This document shows, piece after piece, positions 1 to 10,685 of a DNA stretch of 64,000 nt (positions are counted from its first letter, which is position 1; every line of letters begins with the position of its first letter). The stretch is taken from NCBI GenBank assembly GCA_030052745.1, contig JANBVO010000043.1:237656-301655 (forward strand), read 5' to 3'. Below the pieces are notes generated by a model. That model worked only from the letters and a program-made list of their open reading frames with translations, was not told where the DNA came from and did not search any database. The translations under genes and the position numbers were made by a program. The DNA is from Pleurostoma richardsiae (Eukaryota; Ascomycota; Sordariomycetes; Calosphaeriales; Pleurostomataceae).

Positions 1-3000
1 GACGTATCGGAAATGCATCGAGCAGACGTCGTTTCTTACGACAGCATTCAAGACATTGACAAATTCTCTCTGGACTGAAGAAAGCTCAGTGCTGACCGGT
101 CGGTATACAACCTGAGCTGTGGGAGGAGGAGGGCCAAGCTGCCTCATTTCTTCTTCCATATACTCAGACCGCACGCTTGACTTCTGTCCAGTAAAAGCAC
201 GGTCGAGCATGCGAATGGCGTTCAGTCTCTCCTGCAGTTCCTTATGGAGTTCTTCATGGAATTCGCGCTCGGTTTGTGCTCTCAGGTAGGGGTCGAACGT
301 CTTGTCAGGAACGTAAAGCTTGATGCATCCCACAGCAAACTGAATCCAGGCGATGGACGAGAACATTGTTTTGCACTGAGCGGACTTCTGGGCCGCAACA
401 AGCGCAATGACAACTTGCTGAAAGTGCTTGTCGATGACTTGCAATAAATGATCGGGATAGCGATTCTGCTGAACTAACGGCAGGTCGGGACGTTCAACCT
501 CAAGGCCTTGCTCTGTCACTTTCACAGCTGACGGGGTTAGACTGCTCTGAAGGTATTCGAACATAGATGTGATCTCATCGGCAAGGCCTGGATCATGTGC
601 CATGACGACGTCTTGCAATAGATGGAATAGCAGACTTCCTAGAGTGTTGACTGGGTCTGTCGAGATCGCGGTGGTGTACATTGCAAGCGTCTTCGCCATC
701 GTCGGTAGCTCTGTCTCCAAAGATCTCAGGGTGACGAGATTCGTAGAGCGTATTGAGTCATATTTGGCAATGAGAGACGCTGAAGTTACGTTGCTCCAAG
801 GATGAATTGAAGAGCCCTTCGTTAAAAGGTAGTCCATCGAAGCGAGGACGCTCGACGCACTGCCCCAAGTGCCCGTGCGCATATGTGAGATGGTTGGTAT
901 GTCTGAGAGGACTGCGATATCTTGGGCATCGGCATTTGCAGGGCCTGGCCTTGATAGACTGTGGAGAATCTGAACTTCTCTCAGCATCTCGAACTCTTCC
1001 GCAAGGAAAGGCCGAAGATCGAGCGCCCCATCTGTCGTCGATTCCAGCGATGAGACCTCCGCCTTGAGCGACTCGGTGAGTTGCCTAATGTCGGTAGTGG
1101 TTGTGCGGATCACGCTGTATGCTTGCGCAAGAGAGTTCATCGCCTTGGTCAGGTCGGCCACTGATGCGTCTGCTCTCCAACGGATGGAATCGAATCGTTT
1201 AGCGAGCTGCTCCATTTCTTGAATGCCAGCCAAGGTTGCTTCATTGGGAATGGGCGAAGGCCGAAAGATGTTCCAAAGCGTCTCCATGCTCAAGCCGGTT
1301 GATAGTTTGAATCCCGTAACGAAATCCTCTTCTAGATTCTTGAGGACGCTATCGATCACTTGCAGGGTGAGCTCATCACCGATAGAGGTTGACATTGCCC
1401 TTAGAAATTCAAGTCCTTGGTGGAGATGTGCCTGGAACCTGGCTTCATCAAACGCTGAGTCTGTGGCAAAACGGAATGTTCTTCTCCAATAGTGTAGCAA
1501 CGCCCGCAGGACCCCTCTACCATCCTTGAGGACCCAGGGCGTGTCTGGAGAGTTCTGAATATAGTATTCCATGGTCTTCACCACAGACACGAGAAAGTCA
1601 GACACCTTCACAGTCGAGTCTTTCGCAACAGTGGCAACTTGGTTGGAGATGACTGCCCGCTGGAATCGGTTCAGGGACGAAGGCCGAGTACGGTCGATAC
1701 TTCGCAGTTGGTCTTGAGCAGCTTGTTGCACAGACTGGATCTCAAGAAAGAATTCATAGCAAGACCCCAGTCCAAGAGCAGTCAATGGAAATTGGCCAAG
1801 TGACAAACCCAGGAGAACTGGGTTCTGCACAGGATGCAACGAGTGGCTACGCGCCACGACGCTATTGAACGAGTCTTCCAGGATCATTGGGACATCCATA
1901 GCCTCGCTTCTGGCCGTGATCGAGATTGGACCATTAAGGCTCTCGTAGAAACGGATAAGAGCCTGTCTAATCGGCAGCGCTTCTGGCGACTGGATGTATG
2001 CTTGGAGATGAACCAGGGAATCCGGACAGGATGTTGGATTCCGTTCCGAGACTCGCAAGATCCCGGAAGATAACATCTGTATGTAATTGCGCAGCTTGGC
2101 CGAGTCTTCCAGAGAAAGGATGTCAGGCGCCACCCTGGTTATGTCGCAGGTTGCTGGAGTTGGAGACGCCTTTATCAGCGACGCCATGTTCTGATAACGC
2201 TGCATGCTTGATTCAACCGCGCAGATCATAGGCACGTAAGAAGCCACGACAGAGGAAGCCAGGTCGAAATAGATCTCGACGGAGCGGTTTCTCATAGCTC
2301 GTGACAGCTCACCATAGCGAGGATCCATGGTCAAGAAGATGCGGAAATTCACATGTGGTCTGACGACCCTGGGCTCGCCGTCCGAGCCGCTATGTTCATT
2401 GATGCTCAAGAATCCATCCGGCCGCTCGAGCAATGAGTTGAGCCTGTCGAGGACAGAGGCGCTGCACAGATTGGCGTTGTCCAGAACAAGCCATTGACCC
2501 ATCTCCATGGCCCGCACAATGACACCGTCTAACCACTCGAATCGAGGATTGGCCATGACGAGTGACTGTTGGAGCAGATGTAAAGCCTGAGACAAGAGCG
2601 AGCCGAGGGCTGAAGATGCAGCAACAACCGGCAGAAGGCTTTGCATATGCGCCGTGATGGTCCCCAAGTCGTCTGCCACCCCATGTCCGTTTCTTAACAG
2701 TGAAAGAAGCTGGAGAGCTACAGCAGGTGCTTCCTTGGGAAGGAAGGATAGGACGAAGGCCTGCAGAGCATTCCTCACTTGCGCCAGGCAGGCTTGGAGG
2801 TCACGGAGGGGATCCGACTGCTCGAATCCACCAACGAGGTCCATGGTATCGATATCAGCATTCATTGGGAAGATCACCAACTCGTTCCCGGAACAGGCCG
2901 CAACGTGCTGGAGCAGCGATGATTTCCCGCTCCCCGAGGGGCCGACGAGAATGCATGGAAGGTTTAGCTTGATGCAAAGCATTAGGGACTCGATCTCAGC

Positions 3001-6000
3001 AAGACGAGGCACCGTATCTATAGCTGGGAAGGATGCCGGCTGAGACAAGGGGTTCCGGCTCAGCAAAGCAAGGCCGACTTGGGACGCCACAGAGCTCAAG
3101 TTGTGGTAGAGACTGTGTTCTCGAGGCTCCGTCCCAAAGGCATCTCTGAAGAGCTGGTTGACGTGCTGCCTGTCGGCAACTGTCCGAAATCGCTGTCTGA
3201 TGACGATATCTAGGAAGTCCGGCGCGGTTCCGCTAGCTAATAAGGGGTCTGGCGAAGCAAGTAGTTCCAACCATCTAAGAGTATCACGAAGGTTGAACTC
3301 CCATGGCGACCCATGAGAGCCAAAGGACCTCCGAACAACAACTTCATAATCAAGTTTGGAGATGAAATCGATCATTTGCTTGATCGTGTCAGGTGGTATG
3401 TTCTGAAATCGCCTGCTAGCGATGAGCATGAGATCCTGCTCTGTGAAGATGTCGGCGTAGACGACGATGAAACGGTTGACAAACGAGCTCGGAAGCCCTT
3501 TCCGTCCACCACCCTGGTGGTGAGGGTTCTGTGCAGCAAAGAGGCGGAAGTCTGGATGGCGCTTAAAGACCTGGTCCAGCTCGGAAATATATACCTCTCC
3601 ACGATGATCAAGGCAAGCATTTAGGCCCTCGAGGACAGATTGCGAGGCCAGATTCATCTCGTCGAGGAGTACCCATTCACCTTTCTGCATGGCTTGGAGG
3701 AAAGGTGCATCTCTCCACGCAAAGTTGCCTGCTTCTTCTCCTTCCACTGGCACATCCGTGCCGAAAAGATCCATGAGATCGGTCTGATCCGAGAGGTTGA
3801 TTCTCGTCAAAGGCCTTCCGCAAGCCCTGGCAAGCGCACTGACGAGTGTAGTCTTTCCAACGCCTGGGTTTCCCTCTAGAAGAATAGGCTTATCGACTCG
3901 CAGGGCTCGAATGACACGCATGGCATTCATCTTCGTGGTCGGCGCGTCAAATGCAAAGCCAGCGTCATCATCAACAATAGCTGACCTCGCAATCGAGAAT
4001 TCGCCTATCTTGACCATCTCACCATCAAGGGAGAGTTGAGGCTCGTTCCGATAGGCTGCTGTGACATCCAGTCCCTCGCTGATCAACTCGTTGAGCTTGT
4101 CAAGGCACTTCTGCCTTTGCTCCTGCATGGTTCTGGGATCGATGGCAAGCAGTGCCGAAGGATTCGCACCGAGCGTATCAATGAAGACGGTTGCAGCGCC
4201 ATGCATCAGGGCCAATGCAGGCGGCATAGCTCCAGACTGGTTGATGAACTTAACCCATACGAGGATATCGCGAATGGAGAAGGCGGTAGCTGCCGAAGAG
4301 CGGAATGTCTGTCCGAACCAATACGAGAAGTCCACAATGACTTTCGCCATGTGCTTGAACGGCTTTTTCAACTTATCCGCCACAATGTCTAGGATGTCTC
4401 GACTCTCCGTCAAGGGCGGTACCCATATCTCGGTGAAACGATTCCTGAGAGCAGGGGAAAGCTCCTTCTTGCCAAAATCACCGCCTGGATTCATAGTTGC
4501 GAAGAACTGAAAGCCGTCTCCGGCCTTGACGAAGGAATTGTCTATACCTTTCTCAGCCAGAAGGAGTGTCCGCTGAGGCTCGAGGACTGAGTTGAGTCTC
4601 TCGAGGACAGAATCGTCCGCAAGAGAGATTTCATCAAGAAGGAAGAACTGTCCCGACTTCATAGCGTGGACGAGACTACCGTCAGACCACTCAAAAAGTG
4701 CTTTGCTCCTAACTTCGTTTGCATCAATCTTTTCTCTTATGGCTGAGGGTAGCTGGGCCAACACATCAGGGGATAGGTCATGGAATCTCTGCAAGAGGTC
4801 ATCGACAGTGCCATCCGTGGGAAGATCCATGCTCTGCAAAACTTGAAACACATCATTCCTCAAGGCTTCTAGAATGGCTCCTCGGTTCCTGACAGGTCGT
4901 TGCGAGCCGATCAAGTCCCCGGTCTCGGTGTTCTGGTGAGCATTGACAATGTGAAGTTCTCGCTCGAAGGCTTCAGCAAGCAACTGACACACTGTGGTCT
5001 TTCCACATCCAGTCTCACCGACAAGGAGTACCGGCTCATTGTTCCGAATAGCCTGTGCCACCAGAACGTAGAGACGCCGCATAGCCTTGGTCCAAACAAC
5101 GCCTTGGCTATTGTCTTGTATGCTCGCTGCTTCGAGAGATAGTAAGGATTTTGATGAGTAAAGGCTCTCTGGGTTGATCTTGAGCTTGAAAATAGCCTCA
5201 ATTACCCCTTTCACTGCGAGCCTCTCCTCTTCGTTGCGGACCCGTTCGGCAAGAAGCATGAAGCCATTGTTTGCTATCTCTTCGCGAGTATCGGCATTCC
5301 TCAGAGCCCACCTGAATAGATCTCTCAGAGTTGCAAAACTGTCTTTCTGCTCGAAGACTCGGCTGGTCTGCCGCAACCTTGAGAGTTCTTTGTAAACCGC
5401 GACGATTCTCCTGCAGTCAGATGGCGCAGTATTGATGCTTCTCTTCTGGAGGATGAACTCAAGTTCATCTTCCGGGATATCATCGAAATGGAGTTCAAGA
5501 AACCGGTTGCGGAAGGCCCTGGAGAGAACCTTGCGGCCACCGTACAGGCCCGGGGGGTTCTGGGTAGCAAAGAGCATAAAGTTGTCATGGGGCTTGACGA
5601 TCTCTTGGGTCTCAGGGATGAGCAACTCCCTATTATCATCCAGGAGTCGGTTCAATGCTTCGAGAACGTCGGTGGGCGCAAGGTTCAACTCGTCCAAGAC
5701 GATCCAATGGCCTTCCCTCAGAGCTTGGACGAGCAACCCTTCCTGGAACTTGAGCTTGCCATCCGTTCCTGAGACGTACGTGCCAAGATATTCTTGAAGA
5801 TCCGTGTGCTCGTGGTTATTGATGCGAACAAACTTGTTTCCGCTATAGTTGGCCAAGTATTCGATCATGCTGGTCTTGCCAGCAGAGGTAGGGCCTTGAA
5901 CGAGTATGGGGAATCTGCGCGTCGACGTAGCTCGCACCAGATTCAACAGGTTCCTTTCGACGTATCCAGTCCGGATGTAGTCTGTTCGCTCAAGTGGAGC

Positions 6001-9000
6001 CTCTTCTCCTCTCACAAGCCAGTATTGACGGTCTCTGTCATGGTTTATGAACCGAATGTATTGCCGGCCATCACTTGGGTGCTTTGCAGGCTGCGACAAC
6101 AGAGACTGGCGACGGGTGGAATTCTTCCCCAGAAGGCCATCCATGATAAGTGGCATAACACGCCGCTCGGATTCCCGACTGAGCAAAGTTAAGAATCCCA
6201 TACAGAAACCTTCGTACAGGGCTCTGTCAAGCCCATAGGAAGGAGCAACATCGTTCACATATGTCAGAACCCGCGTCAGAGTTCGTAAGCTGAAGTGAGG
6301 GACTTCATTTGCTCCATCCACCAGCGCCTTGGCCTCAGCGAGGGCCTTGATCTGCAAGTAGACGTTTGCGACCTTATCTGCCGCCTGATCCAGTGTCGAG
6401 CTGTTCCCTTTCAGGTAAGTTTTGATGATCACGACGAGATCCTTGACGTCTCTGTCAGGGCTCGAAACATATAGCTCGGTGAATCTTGATCGCAGACCGA
6501 TGGGCAAATCGCGCTTTCCGACATCGGTAGCCGGGTTCATCGCACCAAAGATTCTGAACTCAGGGTGAGCTTGTATCCGCTCGATCTCTCCTGTCTCGGA
6601 AAGAAGTATTGACGGAGTAGCATTCGGACCGCTCTGCAGAAGGTCCGCTACGCTCTCCAGGGTATCTGGAGACGCAAGATTAATCTCATCCAAGAGCACC
6701 CAGTCACCATTCCGAGCTGCCTTTACTATGTTTCCCTCGACGAAGGAAAAGGCAAAGGCGCCGGAGCCTCCTGAAACCTGGATCTCAAATTGCTCTAGAC
6801 TGCGGGTAAACGTCTCCCATCGAGGTTTTAGATCTCGGAGCGTCTGCAGCCGACCAGACTCGGTTTTCCGCCTCTTCGCGGGCTGGTCGTCCCCTCGGGG
6901 CTTCTCCTTTGCCTGAGCCTCAAGCTTCCGCAGGATCTCGTCGAACATTTTCGGGGCTTGTCGCCACAGTTTAGCAACATCCGTCCACTTTCCCCTCGCA
7001 ACATTTTTTGAGATCCGATCCAGGTACTTTTGGTTCCTCTCCATAGATATGCCGGTAGAAGCAAAGAGATCCTCAAACTCTTCTTTAAGCGGGATGGCGA
7101 GACTTCTGACATTGACAGGCTTAAATCCACCCAAGAGGTCTCCAACTTCGCTCTGCTGCGACAGATTGACAGCGACAAGCTTGTGACCAAGCGATTCTGC
7201 CAGTTGCTGCACGACGGTAGTCTTTCCGATGCCCGTCTCACCCACAAGGAGAACTGGTTCCTTCAGCTCCACTGCCACTGCGATCTGCTCGAGCAACCTC
7301 CTTGCGTGAGCAGTCGTCGCGAATGGTCTCTTCGACTTTGTTACTCGGTTTTGCCGCCTGGTCTTGCGCAATGTGACCCGCCCAACAGCAAGCTGATGTT
7401 CATTCTCTTCCAGGGCAGGGATATGCGATGAGAGGTAATGCTCTACCCTTTCATTCGATCTCCCCATCAGCTCCCCAATCCTAAGTATCAAGGCATTCCG
7501 TAGGCGCAGGTCCTTGACTCCTCCAGTAAAACAGTCGAGAGCCTCCATAAACATCCAATCCAAAGTCGTCTCGGATACTGTCGCTCTTCCGGTCTTGCCC
7601 TCACTGGACCGAAGGATCTTGTCGAGTCGTCGGCACCACTTAAACAAATCTCTCGAACTGATCGGTCGCTCTGCTGTGGAAGTCATGCCCTGGATAGAGC
7701 CCGGGTGCCTGAAGAGCTTGCAGACCCCCTCAAAAACGCGGATGATCTCGGGCACAAATTTTACCAGACGAGGATGGCTCTGCTCAATGATCTGCTGGAG
7801 CTCAGCCTGGGGCAGAGGTTTGACAGCCAAGATCTGCCAGAACCGCAGCCCAAGCAAAGACGGAACGCTCTCCTGCCCATTCATGCCCACTGACGTTCGC
7901 ACCGTGGCAATGATGCGAAAACTGCTCGGCGCCTGTATACGCTCCCCACGGTTGGGGATGAGGAGCTCCCCTCGTTCTATCAATGGGAGCAGCGTACTCA
8001 TGACCTCGTTCGGTGCCCGATCAAGATCTTCGATGAGCACCCATCTCCCTTCCTTGACCGCTGTCGTGAGAATGCCCGGTCGCCATGTAAAGGACCCAGG
8101 TTTCACGTCCGTCGTGTACAGGCCTATAAGCATCTTCGCGTCGGTCTGTTCATTGAGGTGCAGCGTGACTAATCCTGATGCCATACCGAGCTCTCGCGCA
8201 GCTTCCTGGACTAGCGACGTCTTCCCAGCGCCTGCGAGACCATGAAGAAGGATTGGGCCAGGGTGTAGCAAGAGATTTGCAAGGCTCTCGAGGTTTTCGA
8301 GCGTTGTTGACGTACGCACTAGAGACGAGAGATTGCTTGTAGAAGACAATGGCCGTGGAAGAACCACGTTCCCGTAACGAACAACGAGGGGAGAAAGAGT
8401 CTGCAGGTAGGGACGTAGATTGGAGAAGCTTCGGCGGCTCTCTCGCAGTCTAATAGAAAGGTTATATACATCCTCAGCACGCTGGTGCTCGACTAGTGTC
8501 AGGAACGTATAATCGATGTCCTGACCGTCGAAATCTCCAAGCACAGGCCCATCGCTTGGGACATACTGTCTCAGGAGTGACTCGAGCTTGAAGTCTGACG
8601 CGTCCAGAAGTTGACAGAACAGTCGTATCGCAAGATATCTGACCGCCAAATCCGAATGCTGGAAGAGGCCTTGGATAGCTGAAGAAAGCAGCAGGGGTGA
8701 ATACGTCTTCTTGTCAAAACTGACCAACCGCCAGGCTGCAAGGAGTCTCGGTAATAACGTCGTGTCATGAGACGCATTTGAAGTGGGCATGAATGCGAAC
8801 GGTGCTGTATGAGGCGGCGCATTTAGACCGACCCCAGGCTCGGTGTCATTCTCCTGCCTTAACGGAAGTTCTCTGAGATACTTTTCCAGGAAACCCGAGA
8901 GATACGGTGCAAACGGCAATATCCTTGCAAATGCCGCGATGATCTCGTCATTCCGTGTTTTTGATTGTGAGTGGGAGACCCATCTGGCGCAGATATCTGC

Positions 9001-9192
9001 AAAGACGGTCTCAAAGTGGACAAAAATTCGTCCTGTAAGTCGAGGTATGAGCGCCACCCTCGCAATGGCATCCAGGAAGTTCGTCGGCGCCTGATCGCGG
9101 ATGATGTCAAGCAACTCGGGCGGGAGATGTCCCAGAGTGATCGCGTCGCCCAGCAGAGACTGCCTCTGTGGGCTCACATCCATCTCCGCCAT
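1..9192 (-). CDS. MDN1: Midasin, giant AAA+ ATPase of 60S ribosome assembly (partial, C-terminus outside window)
   Basis: One open frame of 3,064 codons runs from the ATG at 9192 to the window edge without a stop; fungal midasins are near 4,900 residues, so about 60% is present. Midasin is a dynein-like six-AAA ring that removes assembly factors (Ytm1, Rsa4) from nuclear pre-60S particles. Six P-loops lie in the same frame at about residues 322 (GLAGAGKT), 651 (GETGIGKT), 1100 (GPTSAGKT), 1392 (GETGCGKT), 1774 (GNPGVGKT) and 2084 (GPSGSGKS). Walker B is canonical in AAA2-AAA5 (for example LLDEINLA, LDELNLAP, LLDEISLA, LLDEMNLA) but degenerate in AAA1 (LIEDLDRA) and AAA6 (VLDNANLC), which fits known midasin rings. 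AAA2 carries a lysine-rich insertion with a basic, NLS-like patch (QPAKRRKTE). All six P-loops share the frame of the start codon, so I infer no intron in this part. The linker begins after about residue 2350; the D/E-rich region and MIDAS domain lie beyond the edge. Confidence 0.97.
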   Translation of the reverse strand, partial: MAEMDVSPQRQSLLGDAITLGHLPPELLDIIRDQAPTNFLDAIARVALIPRLTGRIFVHFETVFADICARWVSHSQSKTRNDEIIAAFARILPFAPYLSGFLEKYLRELPLRQENDTEPGVGLNAPPHTAPFAFMPTSNASHDTTLLPRLLAAWRLVSFDKKTYSPLLLSSAIQGLFQHSDLAVRYLAIRLFCQLLDASDFKLESLLRQYVPSDGPVLGDFDGQDIDYTFLTLVEHQRAEDVYNLSIRLRESRRSFSNLRPYLQTLSPLVVRYGNVVLPRPLSSTSNLSSLVRTSTTLENLESLANLLLHPGPILLHGLAGAGKTSLVQEAARELGMASGLVTLHLNEQTDAKMLIGLYTTDVKPGSFTWRPGILTTAVKEGRWVLIEDLDRAPNEVMSTLLPLIERGELLIPNRGERIQAPSSFRIIATVRTSVGMNGQESVPSLLGLRFWQILAVKPLPQAELQQIIEQSHPRLVKFVPEIIRVFEGVCKLFRHPGSIQGMTSTAERPISSRDLFKWCRRLDKILRSSEGKTGRATVSETTLDWMFMEALDCFTGGVKDLRLRNALILRIGELMGRSNERVEHYLSSHIPALEENEHQLAVGRVTLRKTRRQNRVTKSKRPFATTAHARRLLEQIAVAVELKEPVLLVGETGIGKTTVVQQLAESLGHKLVAVNLSQQSEVGDLLGGFKPVNVRSLAIPLKEEFEDLFASTGISMERNQKYLDRISKNVARGKWTDVAKLWRQAPKMFDEILRKLEAQAKEKPRGDDQPAKRRKTESGRLQTLRDLKPRWETFTRSLEQFEIQVSGGSGAFAFSFVEGNIVKAARNGDWVLLDEINLASPDTLESVADLLQSGPNATPSILLSETGEIERIQAHPEFRIFGAMNPATDVGKRDLPIGLRSRFTELYVSSPDRDVKDLVVIIKTYLKGNSSTLDQAADKVANVYLQIKALAEAKALVDGANEVPHFSLRTLTRVLTYVNDVAPSYGLDRALYEGFCMGFLTLLSRESERRVMPLIMDGLLGKNSTRRQSLLSQPAKHPSDGRQYIRFINHDRDRQYWLVRGEEAPLERTDYIRTGYVERNLLNLVRATSTRRFPILVQGPTSAGKTSMIEYLANYSGNKFVRINNHEHTDLQEYLGTYVSGTDGKLKFQEGLLVQALREGHWIVLDELNLAPTDVLEALNRLLDDNRELLIPETQEIVKPHDNFMLFATQNPPGLYGGRKVLSRAFRNRFLELHFDDIPEDELEFILQKRSINTAPSDCRRIVAVYKELSRLRQTSRVFEQKDSFATLRDLFRWALRNADTREEIANNGFMLLAERVRNEEERLAVKGVIEAIFKLKINPESLYSSKSLLSLEAASIQDNSQGVVWTKAMRRLYVLVAQAIRNNEPVLLVGETGCGKTTVCQLLAEAFERELHIVNAHQNTETGDLIGSQRPVRNRGAILEALRNDVFQVLQSMDLPTDGTVDDLLQRFHDLSPDVLAQLPSAIREKIDANEVRSKALFEWSDGSLVHAMKSGQFFLLDEISLADDSVLERLNSVLEPQRTLLLAEKGIDNSFVKAGDGFQFFATMNPGGDFGKKELSPALRNRFTEIWVPPLTESRDILDIVADKLKKPFKHMAKVIVDFSYWFGQTFRSSAATAFSIRDILVWVKFINQSGAMPPALALMHGAATVFIDTLGANPSALLAIDPRTMQEQRQKCLDKLNELISEGLDVTAAYRNEPQLSLDGEMVKIGEFSIARSAIVDDDAGFAFDAPTTKMNAMRVIRALRVDKPILLEGNPGVGKTTLVSALARACGRPLTRINLSDQTDLMDLFGTDVPVEGEEAGNFAWRDAPFLQAMQKGEWVLLDEMNLASQSVLEGLNACLDHRGEVYISELDQVFKRHPDFRLFAAQNPHHQGGGRKGLPSSFVNRFIVVYADIFTEQDLMLIASRRFQNIPPDTIKQMIDFISKLDYEVVVRRSFGSHGSPWEFNLRDTLRWLELLASPDPLLASGTAPDFLDIVIRQRFRTVADRQHVNQLFRDAFGTEPREHSLYHNLSSVASQVGLALLSRNPLSQPASFPAIDTVPRLAEIESLMLCIKLNLPCILVGPSGSGKSSLLQHVAACSGNELVIFPMNADIDTMDLVGGFEQSDPLRDLQACLAQVRNALQAFVLSFLPKEAPAVALQLLSLLRNGHGVADDLGTITAHMQSLLPVVAASSALGSLLSQALHLLQQSLVMANPRFEWLDGVIVRAMEMGQWLVLDNANLCSASVLDRLNSLLERPDGFLSINEHSGSDGEPRVVRPHVNFRIFLTMDPRYGELSRAMRNRSVEIYFDLASSVVASYVPMICAVESSMQRYQNMASLIKASPTPATCDITRVAPDILSLEDSAKLRNYIQMLSSGILRVSERNPTSCPDSLVHLQAYIQSPEALPIRQALIRFYESLNGPISITARSEAMDVPMILEDSFNSVVARSHSLHPVQNPVLLGLSLGQFPLTALGLGSCYEFFLEIQSVQQAAQDQLRSIDRTRPSSLNRFQRAVISNQVATVAKDSTVKVSDFLVSVVKTMEYYIQNSPDTPWVLKDGRGVLRALLHYWRRTFRFATDSAFDEARFQAHLHQGLEFLRAMSTSIGDELTLQVIDSVLKNLEEDFVTGFKLSTGLSMETLWNIFRPSPIPNEATLAGIQEMEQLAKRFDSIRWRADASVADLTKAMNSLAQAYSVIRTTTTDIRQLTESLKAEVSSLESTTDGALDLRPFLAEEFEMLREVQILHSLSRPGPANADAQDIAVLSDIPTISHMRTGTWGSASSVLASMDYLLTKGSSIHPWSNVTSASLIAKYDSIRSTNLVTLRSLETELPTMAKTLAMYTTAISTDPVNTLGSLLFHLLQDVVMAHDPGLADEITSMFEYLQSSLTPSAVKVTEQGLEVERPDLPLVQQNRYPDHLLQVIDKHFQQVVIALVAAQKSAQCKTMFSSIAWIQFAVGCIKLYVPDKTFDPYLRAQTEREFHEELHKELQERLNAIRMLDRAFTGQKSSVRSEYMEEEMRQLGPPPPTAQVVYRPVSTELSSVQREFVNVLNAVVRNDVCSMHFRYV

Positions 9193-9494
9193 GGTTGTCG
9201 TGGAAATGTGTAATATGTGCTTCTGAGAAGCTCATTCTCATACCAATTCTCAAGGCAACTTTTTTTTCTTTGCACTTTAGCTATGGCATGGGGACCCCAG
9301 CCCTTCCCAGAAGGGTGCGGAGCGGGTTTAGTTTATGCCGAGCCAATGGAGAGCTCGGCCCGGCTCTTTTCTGGACCAGATCAGAAAATCTGCAGGAGCA
9401 ATCAACAGCTGCTCCGTACTGCCATCTGAGACGACGTCTTCCTCCTTTCCGATCCCGACACCTGGATTACCGGCGTGCCGCTCAATCCCACAAG
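9193..9494. promoter_or_regulatory. Divergent promoter between MDN1 and the mitochondrial L7/L12 gene
   Basis: These 302 bp separate two start codons facing away from each other, so both promoters and leaders must lie here. A T-rich run (CAACTTTTTTTTCTTTGC, around 9256-9273) is the main composition feature. I see no clear TATA box. There is no room for another gene. Confidence 0.7.
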
Positions 9495-10108
9495 ATGTCG
9501 CTGTCGTGCCGGTACGCGGCACAATGCTGCGCCCGCCAGTTGCGGACCACGAGCACCCTTCGGGCCTCCAGCTCCCTAGTCCAGCAGAGGATAGCACGGC
9601 GGCACCAGTCGACCGAGGCCGCCACGAGCCCGAAAATTGCCGGGATTGTCGACCAGATCAGTCAATTGACGCTGTTGGAGACAGCTGACCTTGTCGCAAG
9701 TCTGAAGGTAGGGAGGAAAAGGGCCATAGGAGATGGATCTGACCAGACGGGTGACTGACACGGCTCCTTCCGCAGTCACGGTTAAACATCCCAGACATGC
9801 CCATCGGCGGCTTCGCTGCTGGCCCTGCGGCCGCGGCGGCACCGGCAGCGGCTGCCGAGGCGGAGGAGGAGGCCGCTCCTGCCGCGCAGGAGAAGACGCT
9901 GTTCAGCGTCAAGCTGGAGTCGTTCGAGCCCACGGCCAAGCCCAAGGTCATCAAGGAGGTCAAGAATCTGTTGGGTCTGAGCTTGGTGGACTCGAAGAAG
10001 TTCGTCGAGAGTGCGCCAAAGGTCATGAAGGAGTCCGTTCCGAAGGAGGAGGCTGAGAAGATGATTGAGACGCTGAAGGCGCTCGGAGCAAAGGTCTCGA
10101 TGGAGTAG
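9495..10108 (+). CDS. MNP1: Mitochondrial large-subunit ribosomal protein bL12m (L7/L12)
   Basis: Two exons, 9495-9707 and 9776-10108, joined by a 68-nt intron (GTAGGG...CGCAG) in phase 0, give 181 residues. L7/L12 forms the flexible stalk of the large ribosomal subunit that recruits translation GTPases. The first 50 or so residues are rich in Arg, Ser and Ala with few acidic residues (MSLSCRYAAQCCARQLRTTS), a typical matrix-targeting presequence. The N-terminal dimerisation region (IAGIVDQISQLTLLETADL) is followed by an Ala/Glu-rich hinge (about residues 85-105) and the C-terminal globular domain (FEPTAKPKVIKEVKNLLGL, then KKFVESAPKVMKESVPKEEA), which matches L7/L12. The gene is divergent from MDN1. 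The ATG at 9495 is the first that leads into the presequence; the ATG at 9797 lies inside exon 2 and would lose the import signal and dimerisation domain. Confidence 0.95.
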
Positions 10109-10685
10109 CGTACCATGGGGAGTGCCAGTCCGACAGCTCGTCAGCTGTGGCAGGATTCGGGGAGATCCATCCACATGTACAAATGCACGTGTAACAATAT
10201 TAGAAGAGGTCAAATACTACAATCTTCTCAAGCGATCCTGAGGCCTAGGTGCATCCAGGCGATCCGCGTGATGGCCAGTGCAATTACATGATGCTAGAAA
10301 GGTCGTTTTCATTATTGTCATATAGACATTGGGTATCCTAACACTAATTCCCTTTTCCAGGAGGATGTCCTTCCACCTGCTCTGGTCGATGTCCAATGGA
10401 GCAAACCCCCACGCCGTCCGTTGGTCCCTATGCGGAAGATGCTGCCCCTTGAACATCTAGTCGCTAGTCGCACAACATCTCATTCTCCCCAGTGGCAGCT
10501 TGAAAGTCAAGCATCCTCATCTTCTAGTATGCATGTATTAGTAATGCCACCACTGGCAGATTCGACATGCTCCATACCTATGCCAATTGGGTACGTATGC
10601 TTCGAACCCTGGGTTTCAGAACAGCCGGCTGAGACGCCGGAAAATTCGTTCTATTGTCGTCATTCGAGCAGACACATCATTGTCG
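10109..10685. other. Convergent 3' intergenic region
   Basis: This stretch lies between the stop codons of the L7/L12 gene and CTK3 and should hold both 3' UTRs. Short open frames here overlap the 3' end of CTK3 or lack any recognisable motif. I see no RNA gene. Confidence 0.6.
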
